Positions 43,968-53,674 of a DNA stretch of 64,000 bases are shown piece after piece; position 1 is the stretch's first letter, and each line of letters opens with the position of its first letter. Below the pieces are notes generated by a model. That model ran no database searches. It was not told the DNA's origin and worked only from the letters and a program-made list of their open reading frames with translations. A program made the position numbers and the translations under genes. Source of the stretch: CAYNFR01 sp964616755 (GTDB taxonomy: Bacteria; Bacteroidota; Bacteroidia; Chitinophagales; Saprospiraceae); assembly GCA_964616755.1 (NCBI GenBank), contig CAZTSI010000003.1, forward strand, positions 76,923 through 140,922, read 5' to 3'.

Positions 43968-45641
43968 TTACATTTTCCATCCAGCTTTTAAGGCCACTGT
44001 CTGATTAAACACTAGATGCTCGGCGGTAGATGCTTTATCTTTGACAAAATAAGCTTTTCTAATGAATTGAAATGATTCACCTTCTTTGGCTTGCATTAAA
44101 CTTGGTTCGGATTTGGCGTTGAGAATAGTCACTAAAGATTCTGGATTGTAAAACTCTAAAAAATCCCGTCCTTCGTGGCCGTCTGGAATCGGATCATTGA
44201 ACAAGTGATCATAAATATGTAGCCGTGTGTTAATAGCCTCTTTTTGATTGACCCAATGAAGTGTCCCCTTCGCTTTAACATTAGAAACATCATGACCACT
44301 CTTGCTATTAGGATAATATGTGCAAAGCACCTCCGTAATATTTCCATCATCATCCGTCTCATATCCTTCACAATGAATAATAAAGGCGGCTTTGAGTCTA
44401 ACATCAGCTCCAGGAGAGAGGCGAAAAAATTTCTTCGGTGCATCGACCATAAAGTCGTCGCGCTCGATGTAGAGATGCCGACCAAAATTTAGGTCTCTTG
44501 TGCCGCTATTCTCGTCTTCAGGATTGTTTTCGATAGGTAATACCTCTAACTGATCCTCAGGATAGTTAGTAATGGTCAACTTAATTGGATCGAAAACCAC
44601 CATCACACGTTGCGCGATTTTATTGAGTTCGTCGCGAACACAAGATTCTAACAAGGCTATCTCTATGAGATTTTCACGTTTTGCTATACCGACTTTGTCA
44701 CAAAAATCCCGTATTGCGGCGGCAGGATAGCCCCTTCGACGCATACCCGAAATGGTACTCATTCTTGGGTCGTCCCAGCCAGTCACTTTTTTATCTTCTA
44801 CAAGTTTTGCTAACTTTCGTTTGCTTGTAATCATGTACTCGACATTCATTCGCGCGAATTCGATCTGGCGTGACGGGAAAATCTCAAGATTCTCAATAAA
44901 CCAGTTGTATAGCGGGCGATGATGAATAAACTCCAGACTGCAAAGACTGTGCGTGATCTCTTCGATCGAATCTGACTGCCCGTGCGCGAAATCGTACATC
45001 GGATATACGCACCATGCATCGCCAGTACGATGATGTTCAGCATGCTTTATGCGATAGATTATAGGATCGCGCATCAGCATATTAGGCGAGCTCATATCAA
45101 CTTTGGCGCGAAGGACTTTCGAACCATCAGGGTACTTGCCAGCTCGCATCTCGGTAAATAATTGTAGATTTTCCTCGACAGTACGTTCAGAAAATTTGTT
45201 GCGTCGCCCAGGTGTCGTAGGAGTACCTTTTTGTTCGGCTATTTGGTCTGGGGAACTTTCATCGACATATGCCAAGCCCTTATTGATCAAAAGGACTGCA
45301 TAGTTATACAGCGATTCAAAATAATCGGATGCATAGTATTCTCTATCGTCCCAGTCAAAACCGAGCCACTTGATATCATCTTTGATCGAGTTGACAAAGA
45401 GGGTATCTTCTGTGATAGGATTTGTGTCGTCAAAACGGAGATTAGTTTTTCCACCATATTTTGCAGCTATTGCAAAATTGAGACAAATAGCTTTTGCATG
45501 GCCAATGTGCAGATACCCATTGGGCTCAGGAGGAAATCTTGTATGAACGGCTTTAGGGTATCGTCCTTGTGCCAAATCTTTTTCAATCTCCTCCTCAATA
45601 AAATTTTGTGGAGCTTCAACTATATTATTTATTTCGTTCAT
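43968..45641 (-). CDS. glnS: Glutaminyl-tRNA synthetase
   Basis: 557 residues, close to the 550-residue family norm. Class I motifs: RFPPEPNGYLHIGHAKAICLNF (HIGH) and MITSKRKLAKLV, the KMSKS equivalent, here SKRKL. GlnS-specific anticodon-binding beta-barrels form the last 220 residues. Charging of Gln directly rather than through the Glu amidotransferase route is shown. 18 bases after argS on the same strand. Confidence 0.96.
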   Translation of the reverse strand: MNEINNIVEAPQNFIEEEIEKDLAQGRYPKAVHTRFPPEPNGYLHIGHAKAICLNFAIAAKYGGKTNLRFDDTNPITEDTLFVNSIKDDIKWLGFDWDDREYYASDYFESLYNYAVLLINKGLAYVDESSPDQIAEQKGTPTTPGRRNKFSERTVEENLQLFTEMRAGKYPDGSKVLRAKVDMSSPNMLMRDPIIYRIKHAEHHRTGDAWCVYPMYDFAHGQSDSIEEITHSLCSLEFIHHRPLYNWFIENLEIFPSRQIEFARMNVEYMITSKRKLAKLVEDKKVTGWDDPRMSTISGMRRRGYPAAAIRDFCDKVGIAKRENLIEIALLESCVRDELNKIAQRVMVVFDPIKLTITNYPEDQLEVLPIENNPEDENSGTRDLNFGRHLYIERDDFMVDAPKKFFRLSPGADVRLKAAFIIHCEGYETDDDGNITEVLCTYYPNSKSGHDVSNVKAKGTLHWVNQKEAINTRLHIYDHLFNDPIPDGHEGRDFLEFYNPESLVTILNAKSEPSLMQAKEGESFQFIRKAYFVKDKASTAEHLVFNQTVALKAGWKM

Positions 45642-45659
45642 GTTCGTTTCTCTTCGCTA

Positions 45660-47507
45660 TTACATCCGCTCGGGCATTTCGATGCCAATTAGATCCATGG
45701 TAAGCGTTAATTGTCTAGCCACCACAGACGCCAGCTGCAATCTAAATTGCTTAGCCCCTGGCGACTCCGCATTAATAATTCGCATCTCATGGTACATTCG
45801 ATGAAAACTCTTGGCTAATTCATAGGCAAAAGTAGCAATAGATGATGGATCGTAGGCATCGGCGGCTTGATTGATCTGATGTCTGCAATCTGCAGCTATG
45901 CGCAATACATCTCGCTCAGAATCAGATAATTGTGTATAATCTTCATATTGGCCATCGCTCCATTGTGGCAACTTTCGTTGTATGGAGTTGATCCGCACAA
46001 AAGCATTTTGAATATACGGCCCTGTTTGCCCTTGAATATCCACTGATTCAGTCGGGTCAAAAACCATCCTCTTTTTTGGATTGACCTTGAGTATGAAAAA
46101 TTTGATAGCGGCTAAGGCAATTTTATGATAAATCGCGCTTCTCATTGTCGAAGAAAGATCGTCTAGCTCTGTTCTGTCGGCAGCATTTTGTTCGACTTCT
46201 GTCTCGACTTCTGATAGCAAATCATCCGCATCTACCACAGTGCCTTCTCTAGATTTCATTCGACCGCTAGGCAAATCTACCATGCCATAGGAAAGATGAT
46301 AGAGACCTTGAGCATAGGGCGCAGCCAATTTTTTCATAATCTCAAATAGTGCCTTAAAATGGTAGTCTTGCTCATCCGCCACTACATAAATCATTTTATG
46401 CGCTTGTGTATCCTTATATCGTTGGTCAGCAGTGCCCAAATCTTGCGTCATATATACAGAAGTACCATCGCTGCGTAGAAGTATTTTCTGATCAAGACCT
46501 ACATCTTCTAAATTTACCCAAACGCTACCATCCTCTTGCCGATAAAATGCTTCATTCTCTATTCCGCGTTGAATGATGTCCTTGCCCAATAAATAGGTAG
46601 AAGACTCGAAATAGAGCTTGTCAAACGAGACGCCTAATCGTTTATAGGTCTCATTAAACCCCTCATATACCCATCCATTCATTTGTGCCCAAAGTGATCT
46701 GACCTCAGGATCATTATTTTCCCAAGCAATCAACATTTCTTTGGCTTGCTTGCCTAATAGGCTGTGTTCATTGGCGTATTGATTTTTATAAGCTTTATAA
46801 AACTCATCTTTACTCTGCGAATCTTTATGGTGCTGCTCATATTGTGCAACACCATGCGTAGACTCTTGCCATAGTCTATACTCTTCCATAAAGGCTGTCT
46901 CATACTTGCGATAGTACTCTCCGACAAGGTGATCCCCTTTGATGTTTGCCTTTTTAGGGGTGATGCCGAGTCCAAATAGTTGCCAAGCGAGCATGCTCTT
47001 ACAGATGGCAATGCCTCGATCATTTATGATCTGGGTGCGTATAACATCATGGCCAGTCTTTTCAAGTATTTTGTAGGTCGACCAGCCTAAGAGAATATTG
47101 CGAATATGCCCTAAATGTAGAGGCTTATTCGTATTCGGAGATGAGAACTCTACTAAAACGCGTTGGCCATTTTGAGGCCATTCGTACCAATCATCCTGTG
47201 AAAGAGTCTCTAACATCCCATGCCAAAACAGGTGGCTCATCGTAATATTTAGAAAACCTTGAACGACATTAAATCGCACCACAACAGATTCTCCTAGAGC
47301 CAGCAATGCTTCACCTATCGACTGGGCAATTTCATTTGGTTTTTGCTGCAATAATTTGCTCAGACCAAATGCCACTAAAGTGTAATCCCCTTCGAACTCC
47401 TTTTTGGTAGGCGACAAGACAAGCTCATCCAGCCCAATTTCTCGGTTATATCGATGGTTAATGACATCGGCTAAGGCCTTCTTAAGAGGAAAGAGGGTAT
47501 CTTTCAT
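45660..47507 (-). CDS. argS: Arginyl-tRNA synthetase
   Basis: 615 residues; charges tRNA-Arg. FSSPNTNKPLHLGHIRNILLGWS is the HIGH region; GRMKSREGTVVDADDLL is the MKSREG sequence typical of ArgRS. An N-terminal Add1 domain and a C-terminal DALR helical anticodon domain (FHRMYHEMRIINAE) are present. Head gene of the argS-glnS-pyrR-pyrB run; a TATTTTTG box lies at 47530-47537 on this strand. Confidence 0.96.
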   Translation of the reverse strand: MKDTLFPLKKALADVINHRYNREIGLDELVLSPTKKEFEGDYTLVAFGLSKLLQQKPNEIAQSIGEALLALGESVVVRFNVVQGFLNITMSHLFWHGMLETLSQDDWYEWPQNGQRVLVEFSSPNTNKPLHLGHIRNILLGWSTYKILEKTGHDVIRTQIINDRGIAICKSMLAWQLFGLGITPKKANIKGDHLVGEYYRKYETAFMEEYRLWQESTHGVAQYEQHHKDSQSKDEFYKAYKNQYANEHSLLGKQAKEMLIAWENNDPEVRSLWAQMNGWVYEGFNETYKRLGVSFDKLYFESSTYLLGKDIIQRGIENEAFYRQEDGSVWVNLEDVGLDQKILLRSDGTSVYMTQDLGTADQRYKDTQAHKMIYVVADEQDYHFKALFEIMKKLAAPYAQGLYHLSYGMVDLPSGRMKSREGTVVDADDLLSEVETEVEQNAADRTELDDLSSTMRSAIYHKIALAAIKFFILKVNPKKRMVFDPTESVDIQGQTGPYIQNAFVRINSIQRKLPQWSDGQYEDYTQLSDSERDVLRIAADCRHQINQAADAYDPSSIATFAYELAKSFHRMYHEMRIINAESPGAKQFRLQLASVVARQLTLTMDLIGIEMPERM

Positions 47508-47529
47508 GAACAGGATTACTATTGCGGCG

Positions 47530-47537
47530 CAAAAATA
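47530..47537 (-). promoter_or_regulatory. Putative -7 box (TATTTTTG) of argS
   Basis: Exact TAnnTTTG match on the minus strand, 22 bases before the ATG at 47507. No clear -33 element. Confidence 0.45.
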
Positions 47538-47628
47538 AGATTTAATAGCGGATAATTAGCGTACTACGAGGTGTCTCTAGTTTTTTGCTATTATGGTCAT
47601 AATCGGGTGTCTTGTGGTTATGAGCGAA

Positions 47629-47746
47629 TCATTCGACTAGTATTGGAGGAATGAATCAATTCAGCTTGTACTTCTCAATATCTTGCTTTTGTTGTAAACA
47701 TGAACTTTTTTCGACTATTCATTAGAGGAATTAGCTAGTCGAATGA
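47629..47746. repeat. 12-bp inverted repeat flanking a 94-bp spacer
   Basis: TCATTCGACTAG (47629-47640) and CTAGTCGAATGA (47735-47746) are exact reverse complements. Inside, CGACTATTCATTAGAGGAATT (near 47712) echoes the left segment CGACTAGTATTGGAGGAATGA (47634-). Could be the trace of a small mobile element or a structured RNA; no coding. Confidence 0.45.
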
Positions 47747-48299
47747 CCTCGTGAAGAAATTCAACATCAGAAAAAAATGTGGGGTATCACTCGTCCAGCC
47801 TTGCCCAATGAGTTTCGAATAGCACAAATACCCTTTACAATTAAAAAAAGGTTTCGTTGCCTACGTTAATCTATGCTGGCTTTCTACTTTACATTGAATA
47901 CGATGATCAATTCTGATTGGAGCAACATTATGAATGAATGACAAAAAAGAAGTCGGTTCGAAAGAATATGATCGTGAGTACCCTAAATTCAAGAGGAGCT
48001 ATTTTTTGAAGGTATTTGCTAGTTTTCTCAAACCATCCAGACGTACTGCGGGGCACGTCCATTTGAAGGAAGCTATGGTGAAATCTCCAACGTCACTCTT
48101 ATGATAATTTTTTGAATGAGAGATATTGCAAAGAATGGGTCAAGTCCATTTATTTACTTTTTTCATTGTATCTCTAGGATAATCATATTTTACTATTCCA
48201 AAGGAATTTAATGTAAAATGTGGGTACTCTGCATTCAACCGCAACTCGCAATTCCAGATAAAACAAGTTCCGAGATATTTTACCTAACAATAGGGGCTA

Positions 48300-49862
48300 T
48301 TAAGAACTACAAGACAACATGGAACATCCAACCTTTACACGTGCCCATTCTGGTCGAGTAGAAAACCAATGTTCATATTCAGCTTGTTCAGCATATGGTT
48401 GTTGGAGTAGGGTATAGAGTTCATTTATGAGGCTGTAGTCACCTTTGTCGGCTTTGTCGATAGCCATTTGAGCCATATAGTTGCGTAGTACATATTTTGG
48501 ATTGACAAGTTGCATCATTTGCGCGCGCTCATCAAGAGGGTAGGGTTCAATGGATAGACGTCTGCGGTAATCTTTAAACCATTGCGCCCATGAATTTTTT
48601 ATAGTTCCAGTCATTTCTTCGGGTTTGTATAATGATTGTAGGAATGACTCAGCGTCTGTAGGTTCTTGGCATTGTTCGATAGTGTTCAATTGACGGAAGA
48701 AAATAGTCATGTCAACTTCGGTCAATTGTAAGTTGGATTCTAATGTACTTATAAGTTGTTGATCATCTTCTTTTTTGATCGACAAACCTATTTTTTGGCG
48801 CATCATGTCTACGTATTGCGAAACATAGTGGCTTTGAAAAATTTCTAATGTTGATTGAAAGTGTTCAGTTTCCTCCACCAATGGATACAGGGCGCTCGCT
48901 AATTGAGCGAGATTCCATAAGGCCACTTGGGCTTGGTGGCCAAAGCGATATCGCTTAGTGCCTCTATCTGTAGTATTAGGTGTCCAATTAGGATCGTAGC
49001 CTTCAAGCCAACCATAAGGTCCATAATCTATTGTGAGTCCTAGGATGGACATATTGTCTGTGTTCATGACTCCATGCACAAACCCCACTCGCTGCCAGTG
49101 TATGACCATCTCTAAGGTGAGCATACTCACTTCTCTAAATAAGTCGATCACCCCTTGTTTAGTATCTTGTTCGATGTTCGGAAAGAAGTGACGAATGGTA
49201 TAATTGGCTAAAAGGCGCAAGCTTTTCAAATCTTTTCGCGCCGCTAGTATTTGAAAGTTTCCAAATCGTATAAAGCTCGGCGCTACGCGGCAAACAACAG
49301 CTCCTTTTTCATAAGTAGCATTGCCATCGTACAGCATATCCCTCAATACTTCATCGCCTGTCAATATAAGCGATAGCGACCGCGTAGTCGGCACACCCAA
49401 ATGAAACATGGCCTCACTGCACAAATGTTCGCGAATGGAGGATCTTAGCACAGCAAGCCCGTCCGCATTTCTAGAGTACGGGGTCTCGCCAGCCCCTTTC
49501 AACTGTAGCGCCCATCGTTGATCATTGAGGACTACCTCCGCTAGATTGATAGCTCGCCCATCACCTAACTGCCCCGCCCATTGCCCAAACTGGTGCCCCC
49601 CATAGCACATAGCGAAGGGGCGACTTTTGGGTAGTTGCAGCGCCCCTGAGAAGATCCCCAAAAAATCAACACTTTGAGCGTATGCCTCTGTTAGCCCCAA
49701 TGTGCGAAGCATATCCTTGCTCACATGCATTAGCGAAGGTCGGGAAGGCTTTCGAGGCTCCACATACGAAAAACATGCATCCGTCACTTGCCGCCGAAAA
49801 TTTCGCTTTTCCGGATCAGCAGGTAATTCTTTCGTAAATGTGTCTTCGAGTGTCCAGTTCAT
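48300..49862 (-). CDS. selO: Protein adenylyltransferase SelO
   Basis: 520 residues, a pseudokinase-fold enzyme that transfers AMP to protein hydroxyls. Family marks: FAMCYGGHQFGQWAGQLGDGRAINLAEV, LKGAGETPYSRNADGLAVLRSSIREHL, FVHGVMNTDNMSILGLTIDYGPYGWLE and LVNPKYVLRNYMAQ. The C-terminus GCSMLSCSS is the standard Cys-containing tail (eukaryotic forms use Sec). Length is full. Stands alone between two long non-coding regions. Confidence 0.95.
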   Translation of the reverse strand: MNWTLEDTFTKELPADPEKRNFRRQVTDACFSYVEPRKPSRPSLMHVSKDMLRTLGLTEAYAQSVDFLGIFSGALQLPKSRPFAMCYGGHQFGQWAGQLGDGRAINLAEVVLNDQRWALQLKGAGETPYSRNADGLAVLRSSIREHLCSEAMFHLGVPTTRSLSLILTGDEVLRDMLYDGNATYEKGAVVCRVAPSFIRFGNFQILAARKDLKSLRLLANYTIRHFFPNIEQDTKQGVIDLFREVSMLTLEMVIHWQRVGFVHGVMNTDNMSILGLTIDYGPYGWLEGYDPNWTPNTTDRGTKRYRFGHQAQVALWNLAQLASALYPLVEETEHFQSTLEIFQSHYVSQYVDMMRQKIGLSIKKEDDQQLISTLESNLQLTEVDMTIFFRQLNTIEQCQEPTDAESFLQSLYKPEEMTGTIKNSWAQWFKDYRRRLSIEPYPLDERAQMMQLVNPKYVLRNYMAQMAIDKADKGDYSLINELYTLLQQPYAEQAEYEHWFSTRPEWARVKVGCSMLSCSS

Positions 49863-50450
49863 ATCTGATAAACGACAGAAACTAGTCTTAGGTTTCGCTT
49901 AAAATGCGCAAAACACATAGAGGAAGGGAAGCAACCGAGGTTAAGATGAGTTCTATTCTCTCAGTGCAACTGTATTACGCAATATACCGTCACAAAAAAC
50001 ATCGAAATCTACATATCTCAATCATCTGTTCGCCTTGTCTATTCCAATCATCAAAGGATAATTCTAGCCTATGTAAGCCTCTTAGGTTAGATTTCTGTCA
50101 CTATCTGTTTTGCCCATTGACATATGCTTATGTCGCTATTTTTAGTTGAGCGGTGTCGCATGAAACTTCCAATTCATGCTGGTCAGGCTTTTGTCAATAT
50201 GCCTAAGTTGAACTTTTGCTCGATGATATTTAAGCTTGAAATTTTTTGTATCCTCATCACAGCAATCGATCATTCTAGCAATCCTGGGTGTTGATAAAAC
50301 CATAGGTAAAATGCCTCTGCGACATGCTATGATTTAGTTTTGAACTACCACAAATTAAGAAAAATTAAGCATGACATTTCATCTTTCAGTCGTGTTATGG
50401 CGGTGTATCAGGTGATGGATATTGGCAACTAAAGTTTCTCCGAACTTTGA
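49863..50450. other. Non-coding region between selO and rsmD
   Basis: 588 bases. The only frame (49904-50149) has no recognisable content. Near 50150-50330 a GTGTCGCATG and a CTGCGACATGC sequence are roughly complementary, which hints at an old element end, but nothing firm. Confidence 0.4.
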
Positions 50451-50987
50451 CTAACTGAAAAAACTAAAACGCGTCATCCCATATTTGCGTTCTTCTAAAA
50501 ATCTTGGTACTTCTGCGAAAGAATGGCGTTTGTCATGTTCGATCACCAAGATGCCACCATCATTTAGCCGTTGGCCAATAGAGATATATGCAGGAAGCTG
50601 CATCATCCAAGATAATTCATATGGAGGATCAGCGAAGATAAAATCAAAGCTACGGGTATCGCGCTGAAGAAACTTTTGAACGTCCCCTTTTACAATAGAG
50701 AGGAAGGAAGAATAATCCCATTCTTTTGCCTGTTCGCTGACAAATTTTACGCAAGGATAGTATTGTTCCACGTACACGACTGAGCGACATCCTCTAGATA
50801 AGACTTCCCAAGCATGGCTTCCCACGCCACCAAAAAGGTCTAGCATAGCTATATCTTCAAAGTGTAGTCGATTTGTCAAAATATTATATAAAGCTTCTTT
50901 GGCTATATCTGTGGTAGGTCGGGTAGGCCATTTTTTCATCAAAGGGCTAAATACTTGCCCCCTTCGCTCACCACCTGTTATGCGCAT
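50451..50987 (-). CDS. rsmD: 16S rRNA (guanine966-N2)-methyltransferase
   Basis: 178 residues. RsmD start MRITGGERRG, then RPTTDIAKEALYNIL, SAM-binding MLDLFGGVGSHAWEVLSRG, and the catalytic DPPY (FDFIFADPPYEL). It methylates G966 of 16S rRNA. Its start overlaps the DUF3822 gene by ten bases, so translation is coupled; this pairing is common in Bacteroidota. Confidence 0.93.
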   Translation of the reverse strand: MRITGGERRGQVFSPLMKKWPTRPTTDIAKEALYNILTNRLHFEDIAMLDLFGGVGSHAWEVLSRGCRSVVYVEQYYPCVKFVSEQAKEWDYSSFLSIVKGDVQKFLQRDTRSFDFIFADPPYELSWMMQLPAYISIGQRLNDGGILVIEHDKRHSFAEVPRFLEERKYGMTRFSFFS

Positions 50988-51781
50988 TGCGATATGGCGA
51001 CGAGTGGCTGATAATATTGATGGTTAGCCAATTCATTGCCAGGCAAGGTTAATTCGCTTTGGTGAATGGTAACCCCTGAATAATATGTTTGAATTGTTCG
51101 GATATACTGATGCTCAGCATGTAGCCAACCAGCGATCATTATATCCACACTTTGCAGATCCACTTGCAAGGTTTGTAGGGCTACACCGATGTAATAAACA
51201 AAGGCGTTTACGTTTTTGCACTCATAAAAATTTGACCAAACCAATTGCTTGCCATCGACAAGACTCAACATCATTTTTTCTTGAATATACGTGACATATA
51301 AAACGCAGCGCCCCTTGGTAAAAGTCGGTATACTACAAAGCTGAGCCGTCATATGATGAATTAAGACAGGCGAATCAAAATCTTGATTAAGTTGTTTTAA
51401 CTGATGCTTGCTAACTGCATAGCACACTCTTACATCGAGTGCATCGACACTTTCCGACCTGAAAAGGTAGCCTTCACCTAAAAAACCATTTACCTCCCTA
51501 AATAGTGTTTGGAGTTGGTCTTGCTGATAAATACCATTAGGTAGTATTAAATAGTCTTTATTGAACAAAGCAAACTTAGCCCTTCGAAAACTTGCCTGAG
51601 AATCCTCTAACAGCATCTCGTGATTTGGTATCTTTGATTGCACCCAATCGGTTTTTATGACTTGCTGGCCATAGTCGAATAGGACATAAAAGAAACTGTC
51701 CGCGCAAATCAACGCAGACAGTTCATAAGATTTGGTGGAATCTCTAAAGGAATCCGCTATTTTTCTAAGTCTTACTTCCAA
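50978..51781 (-). CDS. DUF3822-family protein
   Basis: 267 residues, matching the DUF3822 type that precedes rsmD in Bacteroidota. It has an ASKHA-like feel with repeated beta segments (LSALICADSFFYVLFDYG, RCVLYVTYIQEKMMLSLVDGKQLVWSNFY, VDIMIAGWLHAE). Function unknown. Overlaps both neighbours by ten bases, forming a tight three-gene operon. Confidence 0.82.
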   Translation of the reverse strand: MEVRLRKIADSFRDSTKSYELSALICADSFFYVLFDYGQQVIKTDWVQSKIPNHEMLLEDSQASFRRAKFALFNKDYLILPNGIYQQDQLQTLFREVNGFLGEGYLFRSESVDALDVRVCYAVSKHQLKQLNQDFDSPVLIHHMTAQLCSIPTFTKGRCVLYVTYIQEKMMLSLVDGKQLVWSNFYECKNVNAFVYYIGVALQTLQVDLQSVDIMIAGWLHAEHQYIRTIQTYYSGVTIHQSELTLPGNELANHQYYQPLVAISQCA

Positions 51782-52356
51782 TTACCTTCAAGATTAGGTG
51801 AGGTCATACTACCGAACCCTAATTTTTTCTTGGGATCATAGGACTTGGCATATTTACTAAATGCAGGATTTGAAAATTCGCCCATAAAAGTTTCATAACG
51901 AGTCATACATTCCATGACAGGCACAACAATTTGCTGATAGCTTGCCGTATCAGCTTGCATTTCGAATTGAACTTTTCTGTCTGTAAAGGGCACATACCGT
52001 ACTTGATCCAAATCAAAACCTAATTCTGCTACGGCATCCTTTGCTAGCGAATAGGTAACAAGTCTAGTGTACTTATCTGGGTTTTGAGGGTCAGCGGGAT
52101 CTGGCTCGAGTTTTACCAACGGAATACTATCATTTTTTAAGGTAAATAATAATTCATCAAAATTAGGGGCATATTTACCCTTAATATCTCTATAAATCTC
52201 TTGTAGACTTCGGATATTAGTGAGTCTTGTTTTAACCACATCCTCTCTTTTTGACAATTCTGCTCTAAATTTGATCGGTTCATTAATCCCCGAATACAAA
52301 AGAAAGCCTAACAATCCTATTAAGGCCACTACCGCAAGGTTGATCAAATACTTCAT
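51772..52356 (-). CDS. Conserved single-helix anchored protein
   Basis: 194 residues. One N-terminal helix (LINLAVVALIGLLGFLLYSGI), then a periplasmic helical part (LTNIRSLQEIYRDIKGKYAPNFDELLFTL, similar in form to pilin-like proteins) and a soluble tail. No family name is recognised. Head of the operon with the DUF3822 gene and rsmD; the divergent promoter region at 52412-52430 serves it. Confidence 0.75.
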   Translation of the reverse strand: MKYLINLAVVALIGLLGFLLYSGINEPIKFRAELSKREDVVKTRLTNIRSLQEIYRDIKGKYAPNFDELLFTLKNDSIPLVKLEPDPADPQNPDKYTRLVTYSLAKDAVAELGFDLDQVRYVPFTDRKVQFEMQADTASYQQIVVPVMECMTRYETFMGEFSNPAFSKYAKSYDPKKKLGFGSMTSPNLEGNWK

Positions 52357-52411
52357 TATTGATTTATCGTTTTAATGTTAAAAACTTAAGTTTTAGATTT
52401 CGTCTTGTGCC

Positions 52412-52430
52412 GCAAGATAATTTACCTTCG
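52412..52430. promoter_or_regulatory. Divergent promoter boxes between the rsmD operon and tsaD
   Basis: Minus strand: TATCTTGC (52412-52419). Plus strand: TACCTTCG (52423-52430). Both are one base off the TAnnTTTG form. Three bases separate them, so the two promoters probably interfere. Confidence 0.35.
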
Positions 52431-52496
52431 CGACACACTGCACAATATTACTATTTTTTAATAAAAATGCTTTTCATCTCTATTTAAAATTCATAG

Positions 52497-53519
52497 TTGA
52501 GCAACAAGTCTATAACAATTTTGGCGATTGAGTCCTCTTGTGATGATACATCCGCGGCCATAATCAAGGACGGTCAGGTGCTCTCAAACCTCATTGCTAG
52601 TCAAAAAATTCATAGGCAATTCGGCGGAGTTATTCCTGAATGGGCATCAAGAAAGCACCACGAAAATATTTTTCCCGTCGTAGAAGGGGCTCTTAGGAAC
52701 GCACAGATGCAGAAAAATGAACTATCAGCGGTGGCGGTAACTATAGGCCCTGGCTTGTTGGGAAGTCTTTTGGTTGGCACCTCTTTCGCTAAAGGATTAG
52801 CACGAGGCTTAGGTATACCACTTCTTACGGTCAATCATATGGAAGCGCATGTTTTAGCTCATTTTATTGAAGAACCAAGGCCTACATTTCCATTTTTATG
52901 TCTGACTATCTCAGGCGGTCATACTCAAATAGTCTATGTTGAAAATGCCTTGCAAATGACGGTCGCGGGCACTACTATTGACGACGCCGCGGGTGAAGCT
53001 TTTGACAAAATAGGCAAATTCGTTGGTTTAGACTATCCAGCAGGGCCGATTATAGATAAAATGGCAAAGGACGGTCATGCCATTTTTACTTTCGCTAAGC
53101 CTAAAGTCGATGGACTGAACTATAGTTTTAGCGGTTTTAAGACATCAGTGCTCTATTTCTTGCGTGATCGCCTCAAAGAGGATCCAGACTTTATCAAGGA
53201 TAATATCAAGGACATCTGTACATCAGTTCAGCAATCCATTGTCGATATTTTGTTTCAAAAACTTGAGCTTGCTGCACTAAAATTTAATTGTCGGCAAATA
53301 GCTATCGCTCGCGGGGTATCGGCCAACAGTCTTGTGCGGCAAACGTTGACCGACCGTGGTATAGAGCTTGGCTGGAAGACCTTTATTCCGGCATTTCAGT
53401 ATTGCACAGATAATGCAGGTATGATAGCTATGGCTGCACATTTCAAATACGAAGCGGGTTTGTTTGCATCATTAGACGTTAGTCCTTCACCTCGATTGCC
53501 AATTGGTACCCAAGGATAG
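52497..53519 (+). CDS. tsaD: tRNA N6-threonylcarbamoyladenosine transferase TsaD
   Basis: 340 residues, the ASKHA-fold enzyme that places threonylcarbamoyl on A37 of ANN-reading tRNAs with TsaB and TsaE. Family marks: ILAIESSCDDTSAAII, FGGVIPEWASRKHHE, VNHMEAHVLAHF (metal His pair), LTISGGHTQIV and VSPSPRLPIG. The start is TTG; the ATG just upstream (52467) runs straight into a TAA. Divergent from the rsmD operon. Confidence 0.95.
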   Translation: MSNKSITILAIESSCDDTSAAIIKDGQVLSNLIASQKIHRQFGGVIPEWASRKHHENIFPVVEGALRNAQMQKNELSAVAVTIGPGLLGSLLVGTSFAKGLARGLGIPLLTVNHMEAHVLAHFIEEPRPTFPFLCLTISGGHTQIVYVENALQMTVAGTTIDDAAGEAFDKIGKFVGLDYPAGPIIDKMAKDGHAIFTFAKPKVDGLNYSFSGFKTSVLYFLRDRLKEDPDFIKDNIKDICTSVQQSIVDILFQKLELAALKFNCRQIAIARGVSANSLVRQTLTDRGIELGWKTFIPAFQYCTDNAGMIAMAAHFKYEAGLFASLDVSPSPRLPIGTQG

Positions 53520-53525
53520 CGACAT

Positions 53526-53546
53526 CCAATTTATTGGTCTTTTTTA
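53526..53546 (+). terminator. Weak terminator after tsaD
   Basis: CCAAT-TT-ATTGG with a 5-bp stem, then TCTTTTTT. Short stem, so only a tentative call. Confidence 0.35.
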
Positions 53547-53674
53547 TTTAGCTGATGGATGAGCTATTTGTTCTATGGCGTCTCGATTTGCCCTATGTAC
53601 ATTGATTACCTCTATTTAAGAGCTTGTCGGTTCAAATAATCCTCTATATTCACAGACTTAAAATCTTTCGACGT

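Larger units (their letters stand above)
47508..48299. other. Long non-coding region between argS and selO
   Basis: 792 bases with no coding frame. It holds a perfect inverted repeat (47629-47640 / 47735-47746) and an imperfect direct repeat, described separately. The rest is A+T-rich with nothing recognised. Confidence 0.5.

Noticed and set aside
48300..48330. Sec or special tail in SelO
   Set aside because: The C-terminus GCSMLSCSS has ordinary Cys and Ser codons before the stop.
49904..50149. 81-codon frame after selO
   Set aside because: The composition is not protein-like and it starts at an arbitrary ATG.
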